DNA from: Candidatus Altarchaeales archaeon ex4484_96
Lineage (GTDB): Archaea > Altiarchaeota > Altiarchaeia > IMC4 > QMZM01
NCBI GenBank assembly: GCA_002254405.1
Contig: NJDH01000002.1
Coordinates: forward strand, 1-43,236
Reading direction: 5' to 3'
DNA length: 43,236 nt
Positions 23,633 through 31,455 of this stretch are shown piece after piece (the first letter of the stretch is position 1; each line of letters begins with the position of its first letter). Under the pieces are notes generated by a model, which worked only from the letters and a program-made list of their open reading frames with translations, did not search any database and was not told the origin of the DNA. Both the position numbers and the translations under genes were made by a program.

Positions 23633-24343
23633 TTACCAGATGGATACAATAGATGAAAAAATAAACATAAAAAAGACATAAACAAAGTCTGTGTAGGTTA
23701 AACAGCTGGTTTTGATTGGTTTAATATCGCCTGTGAAACCCCGCGAGCACATAGACTGATAGACTCTCTCCCCGCGCTCATAGCTTCTGATGAAAAGAGC
23801 ACCTATTATGTTGCCTGCAGTTCTAAGCGAATCAATTAGCTCCATATGGTGCGCTCTTGAATCCCTGGCCTTTTTCATCCAATAAAACTCATCAACAAGA
23901 ACAAACATATAACGATACATGAAGGATACGACCTGGATTAATACCCTGGGTGTTTTTAGTTTCTCAAACCCGGCCAGCAGATCATTGAAGGATGATGTTG
24001 ATATAAGCAAAATCATGCAAAGAAGCGAAAGCGATGATTTAACCAACACATTAAATAAAAGCATGAAACCGCCTTCCCCCATAAAAGGCAGGGATAAGAC
24101 AACCAGTAGGCTGAAAGGCAGTAGCACAACAAAGCGTTTTAAAGCAAATACTGGCGGTATTCTCGAAGCAATAAACAAAACCAGCAATATGAAAAAATAC
24201 AATATAAACCTGTGTATCGCTTCAATCGGGGTTAGTACTATAATGAAGACAAGCAACAGCAGGGTTATTATCTTGGATCTGGAATCCAGCCTGTGCATAA
24301 ACGAGTTAATCCGGGTGTGTTTGTCTAAAAACTCATGCTCCAT
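23633..24343 (-). CDS. Nickel/cobalt ECF transporter transmembrane protein (NikQ/CbiQ)
   Basis: The 236-residue membrane protein is the T-component that couples the ATPase to the substrate-binding M subunit. It has about five hydrophobic segments in the first 120 residues. Near the C-terminus are the coupling motifs of the family, seen as KKARDSRAHHMELIDSLRTAGN and RGERVYQSMCSRGFTG (Ala-Arg-x type motifs). A TTG four codons upstream is also possible. ATG at 24343 overlaps the end of the N gene by 11 bases. Confidence 0.92.
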   Translation of the reverse strand: MEHEFLDKHTRINSFMHRLDSRSKIITLLLLVFIIVLTPIEAIHRFILYFFILLVLFIASRIPPVFALKRFVVLLPFSLLVVLSLPFMGEGGFMLLFNVLVKSSLSLLCMILLISTSSFNDLLAGFEKLKTPRVLIQVVSFMYRYMFVLVDEFYWMKKARDSRAHHMELIDSLRTAGNIIGALFIRSYERGERVYQSMCSRGFTGDIKPIKTSCLTYTDFVYVFFMFIFSSIVSIW

Positions 24344-24635
24344 TTTTTTTCTCAAGTAAACTGCCTATCACATAGACAAACACAAACATCAATAAAACCC
24401 CGGTTAACCCGGCAAAAGAAGCCGCCAGGCTCTCGTTTGGTAGCAAGCTTAGCTCATAGTCGGGCATAGGTGATGTAAAAAGCGGCTCTGATTCCAGGGT
24501 AGTCCATTGACCTCTCTCACCTAATATTTGCGCAACCCACTCAAGACCATCGGGATCGGATGAGGCATAAAGTGAGACTATTGAAGATAATAATATAGCA
24601 ATAACCAAACCCCATATAACATAATCATCGCCCAT
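24333..24635 (-). CDS. PDGLE-domain protein, N component of the nickel/cobalt transporter (NikN/CbiN-like)
   Basis: A 100-residue membrane protein with one hydrophobic helix at each end (about 5-24 and 72-92) and an extracellular loop between. The loop carries SSDPDGLEWVA, the PDGLE motif that names this family of auxiliary subunits in Ni/Co ECF transporters. It starts one base before the end of the M gene region and overlaps Q. Fused or separate N components stimulate uptake by the M subunit. Confidence 0.88.
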   Translation of the reverse strand: MGDDYVIWGLVIAILLSSIVSLYASSDPDGLEWVAQILGERGQWTTLESEPLFTSPMPDYELSLLPNESLAASFAGLTGVLLMFVFVYVIGSLLEKKNGA

Positions 24636-24636
24636 C

Positions 24637-25278
24637 TTATATCTTCTCCAGTTTAAGCAAATCAGGTCTCACCCTCATAATATAAGCGAGTGATGTGAAG
24701 GTCAGCGCAGCCTCAATCAAACCCACAAAAGCGTGAACGCTTACCATAAGAGGAACCGAAACCCCGAGAGGAGAGAAACCAGATAAGGATATCTCCATAG
24801 CGCAGAAAAAAGAGGCTAAAACAACAGAAATCCATGCTGAGGCTGCCGCCCCGATTAATAATGCGTTTCTCCCTTCTATTTTTTTACTCAGCTGGCTGTA
24901 AAGGTAGTATCCCCCTATTGTTCCGATAAAGCCCATATTGAACATGTTAGCTCCCAAGGCGGTTATGCCTCCGTCCTGGAATACCAAAGCCTGAACGATG
25001 AAAACGCAGGCCATAACAATGGAGGCTGTATAGGGTCCCAGCAGAACGGCTGCGAGTACTGAGCCGAGTATATGGCCTGATGTGCCCCCAAAAACAACCA
25101 GATTGACGTTAAGCATCTGTCCCGCGAAAATGAAGGCCGCCAGAACACCCATTAAGGGAACCTTCTTTTCCCCCAGCCTATCGTTTGTTTTTTTGATGGC
25201 ATAGGCTAGTATGATAATGCTGATAATCCACATCAGTGTCCATATCTGGGTGCAAAGAAACCCGTCAGGTATGTGCAT
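24637..25278 (-). CDS. Nickel/cobalt ECF transporter substrate-binding protein (NikM/CbiM)
   Basis: The 213-residue membrane protein begins MHIPDGFL. In this family the N-terminal Met-His amine and imidazole nitrogens bind the metal ion directly, so the start at 25278 is certain. About six membrane segments follow, with the conserved GGTSGHILGSVLAAVLLGP region (second conserved His) and GGITALGANMFNMG. It is first in a four-gene transporter operon, divergent from nikR. The nickel assignment is inferred from nikR; cobalt is the alternative. Confidence 0.93.
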   Translation of the reverse strand: MHIPDGFLCTQIWTLMWIISIIILAYAIKKTNDRLGEKKVPLMGVLAAFIFAGQMLNVNLVVFGGTSGHILGSVLAAVLLGPYTASIVMACVFIVQALVFQDGGITALGANMFNMGFIGTIGGYYLYSQLSKKIEGRNALLIGAAASAWISVVLASFFCAMEISLSGFSPLGVSVPLMVSVHAFVGLIEAALTFTSLAYIMRVRPDLLKLEKI

Positions 25279-25290
25279 TTTATCTATATA

Positions 25291-25348
25291 GTATTACGAT
25301 AATAAGAAAGGTGTTACCAGGTGTTAAGTTTTTAAATAAACGTGCTAC
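25291..25348. promoter_or_regulatory. Four helically phased GTRNTAM repeats between the transporter operon and nikR (putative NikR operator)
   Basis: Heptamers GTATTAC (25291), GTGTTAC (25311), GTGTTAA (25321) and GTGCTAC (25342) occur in the same orientation. Their start-to-start distances are 20, 10 and 21 bases, that is two, one and two DNA turns. The TATA-like TTTTTAAATAAAC (about 25329-25341) of nikR lies between the third and fourth. The site could control both divergent promoters. NikR binding is inferred from position. Confidence 0.5.
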
Positions 25349-25360
25349 CAATATATTCTA

Positions 25361-25777
25361 ATGGACAAACAACACACGCAAAGAATAGGAGTCTCACTAC
25401 CACCTAAACTGCTGGATAAATTCGACAACATGATAGGAGAGATGGGATACAACAACAGATCAGAGGCCATAAGAGACGCAATAAGAAACTACATGCTCAA
25501 AAACCAGCTCAAAGACGAAGGAGGGGATGGAGTTGGGGTAATACTGATAACATACGACCACCACAGGCGCGGAGTAACCGAGTTAATAACCGATATACAG
25601 CATCACCACATTAGTGTCATAGAATCCAGTACCCACCTGCACCTGGACAAAAACAACTGCATGGAACTGATAATAGTGAGAGGAGAGATACGGGAAATAC
25701 AAAAAATCAAAAACAAGCTAAGCTCGGTGGCAGGAGTCAAACAAACAGAGCTGATAATCACATCAACAATCAGATAA
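25361..25777 (+). CDS. nikR: Nickel-responsive transcriptional regulator NikR
   Basis: The 138-residue protein has an N-terminal ribbon-helix-helix DNA-binding domain (RIGVSLPPKLLDKFDNMI, then NRSEAIRDAIR) and a C-terminal ACT-like metal-binding domain. The high-affinity nickel ligands are present with exact family spacing: His81, His92, His94 and Cys100, corresponding to His76, His87, His89 and Cys95 of the E. coli protein. It is divergent from the nickel transporter operon, which it most likely represses when nickel is plentiful. The TATA box 20-32 bases upstream suggests a leaderless or nearly leaderless mRNA. Confidence 0.96.
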   Translation: MDKQHTQRIGVSLPPKLLDKFDNMIGEMGYNNRSEAIRDAIRNYMLKNQLKDEGGDGVGVILITYDHHRRGVTELITDIQHHHISVIESSTHLHLDKNNCMELIIVRGEIREIQKIKNKLSSVAGVKQTELIITSTIR

Positions 25778-25785
25778 TACATATC

Positions 25786-27075
25786 TTATTTCGCCTTCTC
25801 CCACCTTTTAATCTCAAGAACCTGAGAAAGAGTGGAACCCTTTTTTATCTCGGACCTCACCCTGTTTTCTCTTTCAAACACATCCATGGCACGATTAGCC
25901 ACCTCCAACGCATCCTCTTTTGGGACAACCACCACACCATCAGCATCCCCCACCACCCAATCACCCGGCCTAACGGTCATTTGGCCGCATGATATGGGTA
26001 TGTTTATTTCCCCCATACCCTTGGGTTCGCCTGCAGCAGGCTTAATCTCCCTGGCAAAAACATTAAAACCCAACCCCCTTATCTCTTTAATATCCCTAAC
26101 CGCACCATCAACAACAACAGCAGCAATCTTCTTTCTAACACAGCTTTCGGATGCCAGCTCACCCCACACAGCCTTCCCAGTGCCACCAGCATCCACCACA
26201 ATAACGTCTCCCTCACCGGCTTCATCAATAGCCTCAATAGGTTTAGCCCAGTCCCCAGGATAGGTTTTCACCGTAACCGCAGGCCCCATAAAACCAGCAC
26301 CCGAGAAAAGCCTGATACCCTCCATAACACCAGCCCGATGCATAGCATCGCTTATATTAGCTGTTGAAACCCGCTTATAAACCTCGCGCGGTTCAATGAA
26401 TCTCTTATAAAGCGTGCTTTTAACTGGTTTCTTCAAACTCATCGCCTTTTTAATATCTTTTGTGGCCTTAGCAGCATCCGAAGCTTTAGTAATCGCACCA
26501 CCCACTATGACAATACAGGCCCCGTTTATTACGGCTTTAGCCGCAGACTCCGAGTTTAATCCGCCCGCAACAGCTAAAGGAGTTTTTATTTTACCAGACA
26601 GCCTTAATAGAACATCCAAGGGATCTACACCAGACATCTGCTGGTCTATGCTAACATGCACGCAAATGAAATCAACTCCCAGCTCCTCAAGTGCCAGGGC
26701 TCTATTTATGGGATCGGCTACGTTCATCAAATCGGCCATAATCATGCAACCATAGTTTCTGCCAGCTGAAACAGCCTCCCTTATCGTGGAATCATCAGTA
26801 ACCCCCAAAACAACGACAACATCAGCTCCCGCCTTACAAGCAGCTTCAACCTCAAAGCGGCCGGTGTCCATGACCTTCATATCAGCAACAATTTTTTTGT
26901 CAGGGAACAACCTGCGCAACTCCCTTACAGAATCAAGTCCCTCGCTTTTGATTAATGGGGTGCCCACCTCAATCCAGTCAACCCCCCCTGCAGCCGACTC
27001 ACGGGCTGTCTTAATCGCTCTTTTAAGATTGACATAGTCTAGTGCAACCTGCAATATGGGAAAAGAAGTGCTCAT
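25786..27075 (-). CDS. Fused 3-hexulose-6-phosphate synthase / RraA-like protein
   Basis: The 429-residue protein has two domains. Residues 1 to about 210 are an orotidine-decarboxylase-superfamily TIM barrel of the hexulose-phosphate synthase type (LQVALDYVNLKRAIKTA, WIEVGTPLIKSEGL, VADMKVMDTG). It joins formaldehyde and ribulose 5-phosphate or runs in reverse to make ribulose 5-phosphate for nucleotides. Residues about 222-425 are RraA-like (VSTANISDAMHRAG, VDAGGTGKAVWGELASESC, VVDGAVRD, GDWVVGDADGVVVVP), resembling class II aldolases of the 4-hydroxy-4-methyl-2-oxoglutarate type. The fusion is known in methanogens. The isomerase partner is not in the window. It converges with nikR. Confidence 0.92.
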   Translation of the reverse strand: MSTSFPILQVALDYVNLKRAIKTARESAAGGVDWIEVGTPLIKSEGLDSVRELRRLFPDKKIVADMKVMDTGRFEVEAACKAGADVVVVLGVTDDSTIREAVSAGRNYGCMIMADLMNVADPINRALALEELGVDFICVHVSIDQQMSGVDPLDVLLRLSGKIKTPLAVAGGLNSESAAKAVINGACIVIVGGAITKASDAAKATKDIKKAMSLKKPVKSTLYKRFIEPREVYKRVSTANISDAMHRAGVMEGIRLFSGAGFMGPAVTVKTYPGDWAKPIEAIDEAGEGDVIVVDAGGTGKAVWGELASESCVRKKIAAVVVDGAVRDIKEIRGLGFNVFAREIKPAAGEPKGMGEINIPISCGQMTVRPGDWVVGDADGVVVVPKEDALEVANRAMDVFERENRVRSEIKKGSTLSQVLEIKRWEKAK

Positions 27076-27089
27076 GATAAATAGATTAG

Positions 27090-27116
27090 AAAATAAAAAG
27101 AAAAAAGAAAAAAAAG
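27090..27116 (-). terminator. T-rich terminator after acs
   Basis: Downstream of the acetyl-CoA synthetase stop, the minus strand reads three successive T runs (T8, T6 and T5, interrupted by single C). Such runs are typical archaeal terminators. The run also separates acs from the fused gene starting at 27075. Confidence 0.55.
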
Positions 27117-27127
27117 AGGGGGGTATT

Positions 27128-29043
27128 TTAATGCCCCTTCTTTTCCATCTCCTGGATTTCTTTCACTATTTCAGGGTTGCTTAAGGTTGTCACATCACCC
27201 GTGTCCTCGTCGTTTGAGATGGCCGCAAGAACCCTTCTCATAATCTTACCTGAGCGGGTTTTAGGCATGTCGGGTACAATCCAGACATGCTTTGGTCTTG
27301 CTATTTTACCTATCTCATCACAGATGGCATCCGATACCTTAGCAGCAATCGCCTTATCAGGGGTGATTCCCGGCTTCAGAGAGATGTATACGTCAGGTAG
27401 CATACCCTTTATATCATCTTTAACCGGTACAACAGCTGCCTCAGCCACCTCCTCAACAACAAGAGACGCGGATTCCAGTTCCTTCGTTCCCAGACGGTGA
27501 CCTGCTACGTTAATAACGTCGTCAAGCCTGCCCAGTATCCTGAAATAACCGTCTTCAGCCAGCAAAGCAGCATCTCCAGCCAGATACGGCCAGTCGCGCC
27601 AGTCCTTGCTGTTCTTGTCCTTGCAGTATCTCCCGTAGTAGGTGTCAACGTACCTTTCCCGGTTGCCCCATATCGTCTGGAAAGCTCCAGGCCACGGGGC
27701 TTTAATGCAGATATTACCTGCCTTTCTTTCACCGGGTTTGATTTCCCTATCCTCGTCATCAAAGATAACAGGATGGATACCAGGTACACCAGGTCCTGCA
27801 CTGCCCGGCTTCATCGCATCCAACGCGGGCAGGGTGCTGCAAAGGAAACCGCCTGTCTCGGTCTGCCACCAGGTGTCGACAATCACTGCCTTACCCTTAC
27901 CAACCACATTATAGTACCATCTCCAGACCTCGGGCTCAATCGGCTCACCAACAGTCGTCATGTGCTTGAAGTTGTAGTTGTACTTTTTTGGTTCATCCGG
28001 ACCAACTTTTCTTAACGCCCTGATTGCTGTCGGAGAGGTGTGGAAGATGTTCACGTCAAGCTCTTCTGCTATCCTCCAAGGCCTTCCGGGATCCGGGTAG
28101 GTTGGCGCACCCTCGAATATTACCGTCGAAGCGGCTAATGCAAGAGGTCCATACACTATGTAGGAGTGTCCCGTAATCCAGCCAATGTCTGCCATACACC
28201 AGTACACATCCTCGGGATGAATATCCTGGACATACTTTGATGTGCCCGTAACATAGGAGAGATAACCTCCCGTGCTGTGCTGGCATCCCTTGGGTTTACC
28301 TGTTGTTCCGCTGGTGTACATCAGGAAAAGCGGGTCTTCTGCTGGCATCTTCACCGGGTCAACCCTGGCTCCGCGGTATTTCTTAAGCAGGTCGTTCACG
28401 AAAACATCCCTGCCATCGACCATCGGAGTCACAGCCGAAAATCCATTGTAATAAGGATATCGCTTTTCGAGTCCTCGATTCTTTCACCAGCTGCTTTGCC
28501 GCTGAATCCACCGAAAACCACTGAATGGATTATACCCAACCTTGCGCAAGCAAGCATGGTTATCGGAAGCTCCGGGACCATTGGTAGGTGGACCGTTACC
28601 CTATCACCTTTTTTCAATCCCATGTCTTTAAGCAGTGCAGCAAATTCGTTGACGCGCACATAGAGTTCCTGAAATGTTATGTGCTCGATTCGCTCCTCTT
28701 CGTTCTCCGAGACGAAATGAATCGCTGTCTTGTTTTTGTGCTTATCAAGGTGTCTGTCAACACAGTTGTAGCAGACGTTTATCTTCCCGCCTACAAACCA
28801 CTTCCAGCATGGTGCGTCGCTTGTGTCAAGTGTCGTGTCCCAGTACTCATACCAGTCCAGAAGGTCTGCGTATTCCTTGAAGCATTCCGGGTAATTATCC
28901 AGACTAAACCGCTCACGTATGTCGCTGTCGGTCATGTTCGCTTGGGCAATAAAGCTCGTGGGAGGTTTAAAATATTGCTCCTCCTGCCAGTGAACAGCTA
29001 TCTGTGCCTCAGATGCTTCTGTTTCTTCATCTGTTTTTGTCAT
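27128..29043 (-). pseudogene. acs: Acetyl-CoA synthetase (AMP-forming), broken by internal deletion plus frameshift
   Basis: Two adjoining frames make up one Acs. The first (28429-29043, 204 residues) holds the N-terminal domain up to ERIEDSKSDILITMD. The second (27128-28432, 434 residues) resumes at about VDGRDVFVNDLL and carries the AMP-binding motif YTSGTTGKPKG, the WWQTETGG motif and the C-terminal PKTRSGKIMRR with the acetylatable Lys. Between them the usual DGGYRRGK segment and following strand, roughly 35-45 residues, are missing, and the frame shifts. Translation begins at ATG 29043 behind a perfect ribosome binding site GGAGGTGA (29050-29057). It follows the OFA transporter by 37 bases. 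Either the gene is inactivated or the sequence has an assembly error. Confidence 0.88.
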
Positions 29044-29080
29044 CTCAATTCACCTCCGTTTTATATTGTATTATCTTTTT

Positions 29081-30340
29081 TTACTCGTTGTGATGTGGTG
29101 CCTTTGTAAGGAAGGCCAGTACTGCCGCTATCACACACATTACTCCGGATATGATAAAGGCCATATCGTAGCTTCCTAGTATGTCTTTAGCCTGTCCGGC
29201 CAGTATCGGTCCGATGATTCCTGCCACACCATAACCCAAAAATACCATAGCATAGTTTCCGCCATAGTTCTTTATTCCGAAGAAGTCCCTTGTAGCTGCC
29301 GGGAACAATGCGAAGTTTCCTCCGAACATGAAACCAATCCATGCCGCGGCTACCGCCAGTCCTGTGGTGTTCGAACCAAGACCCAAAAATATCAGGGCGA
29401 ACATCATCAAGGCCTGTAGGAAGAACATCAAAGCCATAGCCATTGGTCTTCCCAGTTTGTCGGATAACCAGCCCCATACTATCCTGCCAGCTCCATTAAA
29501 TATCGATAGTATTCCGACTGCTGTTCCAGCAGCAGCTGCCGCCAGCCCGGAGTCGATTCCATAAACCTTAAGTATTCCGATTGTCATCAAACCGGCTGAT
29601 GCGGCGAACACGAACATCACAAGAAGCATCCAGAACTGGGGTGTTTTTATCATAGCCCCACGCTCCCAGTCCTCTGATGTCGCGGTCTTGGCTGACGGTG
29701 CAGGTGGCACCCATCCTTCGGGTTTCCATCCAGCAGGTGGATTGCTCAGCAGAAATGCTCCAACACCTCCAACAGCTAAGAACATTATACCCCATATCTG
29801 CAGGGTACCGCCGAGGCCGTATTTTGCCAGAAGTTGTATTAAATCAATCTGTATTCCTATCATGTTTATTCCCTTACCTGAGAGAACGGATATGAAAAAC
29901 GCTCCGCCCCCGAATCCGGCTACTGCTAGACCTGTTGCCAGACCAAGTTTATCCGGGAACCACTTTCCTAGTGCCGCAATAGGGCATACGTAAGCTAATC
30001 CGATTCCTGCACCAGCTCCTATACCCAATGTCAGCAAGAACCACATGAAGTTTCCGGTCATGAAACCCGATGCCACGTATGATAATCCAAGCAATCCCGC
30101 ACCTACAAGCGCGATTTTCTGGGGACCCATCTTGTCCTGCAACTTACCAGCCCATACCATAACCAGAGCAAATGTTGCTAGTGCCACAGAGAATACTATC
30201 TGGGTTTCTGTTACACTCCATGCAAAATCTGCTTTCAGTTCAGCGGCAAAAACACTCCATGCATAAACTGCCCCTAAACATAATTGAAGCATAAGCGCCC
30301 CAATCATGACCAACCATCTATTACCTGCTTTTTCAGCCAT
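29081..30340 (-). CDS. OFA-family MFS transporter (oxalate/formate antiporter-like), possible acetate/monocarboxylate carrier
   Basis: The 419-residue protein has twelve hydrophobic segments. Family features include WLVMIGALMLQLCLGAVYAWSVF at the N-terminus, AGKLQDKMGPQKIALVGAGLLG (the MFS loop 2-3 motif) and GWLSDKLGRPMA after helix 8. The OFA group moves small carboxylates, and related genes often accompany acetyl-CoA synthetase in archaea. Here acs follows by 37 bases in the same direction, so acetate transport is a reasonable inference; the substrate is not encoded in any visible motif. A GAGGT ribosome binding site lies six bases before the ATG. Confidence 0.88.
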   Translation of the reverse strand: MAEKAGNRWLVMIGALMLQLCLGAVYAWSVFAAELKADFAWSVTETQIVFSVALATFALVMVWAGKLQDKMGPQKIALVGAGLLGLSYVASGFMTGNFMWFLLTLGIGAGAGIGLAYVCPIAALGKWFPDKLGLATGLAVAGFGGGAFFISVLSGKGINMIGIQIDLIQLLAKYGLGGTLQIWGIMFLAVGGVGAFLLSNPPAGWKPEGWVPPAPSAKTATSEDWERGAMIKTPQFWMLLVMFVFAASAGLMTIGILKVYGIDSGLAAAAAGTAVGILSIFNGAGRIVWGWLSDKLGRPMAMALMFFLQALMMFALIFLGLGSNTTGLAVAAAWIGFMFGGNFALFPAATRDFFGIKNYGGNYAMVFLGYGVAGIIGPILAGQAKDILGSYDMAFIISGVMCVIAAVLAFLTKAPHHNE

Positions 30341-30382
30341 TTAGATACCTCGTTTTATTTTTTTTCCCTAAATAGAGATAAT

Positions 30383-30420
30383 TTATCATTATTAATCATT
30401 GATAATAAGGTTATATAAAT
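30383..30420 (-). promoter_or_regulatory. Promoter of the OFA transporter-acs operon with an inverted repeat at the start site
   Basis: On the minus strand ATTTATATAACC (about 30409-30420) is a TATA-like box. Transcription would begin near 30385. The inverted repeat TTATCA-N11-TGATAA (30383-30405) covers that position and contains a degenerate copy of the ATTAATCATT half of the upstream palindrome. A repressor at this place would block initiation. Confidence 0.45.
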
Positions 30421-30453
30421 AAAAGATGAAGAATATTCGACTAAAGACGAAAT

Positions 30454-30471
30454 ATCATGATTAATCATTAT
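30454..30471. promoter_or_regulatory. Second copy of the 18-bp palindrome, upstream of the OFA transporter
   Basis: ATCATGATTAATCATTAT differs from the perfect palindrome at 22729-22746 in a single base. The inner twelve bases ATGATTAATCAT are perfectly symmetrical. It lies some 35 bases upstream of the predicted TATA box of the transporter promoter. The only other neighbour is the stop codon of trxB, so it must serve the transporter-acs operon. Confidence 0.6.
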
Positions 30472-30490
30472 ATTTATTGGAACCCGCGGA

Positions 30491-31414
30491 TTAAAGACGG
30501 CTCCAATAGGGTTTCCTCAAATAATTAAAAACCGAAACCCCCGCAATAGCACCCTCCCCCACAGCAGTCGCAACCTGCAATACGCCACCGGTAACATCAC
30601 CGGCAGCATAAACACCATCAACATTGGTTTTCTGGCTTTCATCCACTATAACATATCCTGTTCCGTTAAGATTTACCCCAGCCTCCTGGGCTATCAGAGT
30701 GGAGGGCACATAACCTACGGCGATAAAGACCCCATCCACGTCAAGTTCGCTTTTTTGTTTTGTTTTATTGTTCACTAACATAACAGAATCAACCATCTTA
30801 TCGCCTTTAATCTGCGTTAGCTCAGTATCATACAATATCTTCACTCCCTTCTCAGCTAGTTGCTCGCACCTCACCTGCTCGGCTCTCAGCATATCCCGCC
30901 TGTGGATTAAATAAACAGTGGATGCCATCTCAGAAAGAGTCAATGCTTCATCCACAGCTGAGTTGCCGCCTCCGATGACAGCCACCTTACGGTCACGGTA
31001 GAAGGGAGCATCGCATGTTGCGCAGAAACTCACACCCCGCCCGATGAACTCAGCCTCTCCTTTTATCCCGAGCTTCCTGTGCTCTGTTCCGGATGCGAGA
31101 ATAACAGTCTTTGTTTGAATCTTTTTTTCCCTGGTTGAAACTTCTTTTATTTCGCCTTTAAGCGAGAGCTGAACTACCTCATCGGGCATTAACTCAACAT
31201 CAAACCCCTTAAGCTGCTCGCTTAGTTTCGACCCGAAATCCATCCCGGATATCGAGCTAAAACCAGGATAATTCTCAAGTGACCTGGCGTTAACAATGTA
31301 TCCGCCTATGATTCCTTTTTCTATGAGCAGGGTTTTCAGCCCGCTTCTTTTAGCATATAACGCGGCCGTGCAGCCAGCCGGCCCCCCGCCGATAACAACA
31401 ACATCATAAACCAT
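30491..31414 (-). CDS. trxB: Thioredoxin reductase
   Basis: The 307-residue flavoprotein has the FAD motif GGGPAGCTAALYAKRSGL at the start, the redox-active disulfide CATC in VSFCATCDAPFY (near residue 135), the second dinucleotide motif GGGNSAVDEAL and the C-terminal GVYAAGDVTGG. The length is standard. Some archaeal members use F420H2 or NADH instead of NADPH; the sequence does not settle this. No thioredoxin gene is adjacent. It has its own short upstream gap of about 41 bases after the glycosidase gene. Confidence 0.94.
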   Translation of the reverse strand: MVYDVVVIGGGPAGCTAALYAKRSGLKTLLIEKGIIGGYIVNARSLENYPGFSSISGMDFGSKLSEQLKGFDVELMPDEVVQLSLKGEIKEVSTREKKIQTKTVILASGTEHRKLGIKGEAEFIGRGVSFCATCDAPFYRDRKVAVIGGGNSAVDEALTLSEMASTVYLIHRRDMLRAEQVRCEQLAEKGVKILYDTELTQIKGDKMVDSVMLVNNKTKQKSELDVDGVFIAVGYVPSTLIAQEAGVNLNGTGYVIVDESQKTNVDGVYAAGDVTGGVLQVATAVGEGAIAGVSVFNYLRKPYWSRL

Positions 31415-31455
31415 CCTAGATAAGTTAATACTATTAATGTATTATATATCAAGCA

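Noticed and set aside
25786..27075. RraA domain as a regulator of RNase E
   Set aside because: That role is described for bacterial RraA with RNase E; nothing here supports an RNase E partner, and the fusion with a sugar-phosphate enzyme suggests a metabolic activity.
28425..28450. Programmed frameshift joining the two acs frames
   Set aside because: There is no slippery heptamer, and a conserved block of about 40 residues would still be missing after a shift.
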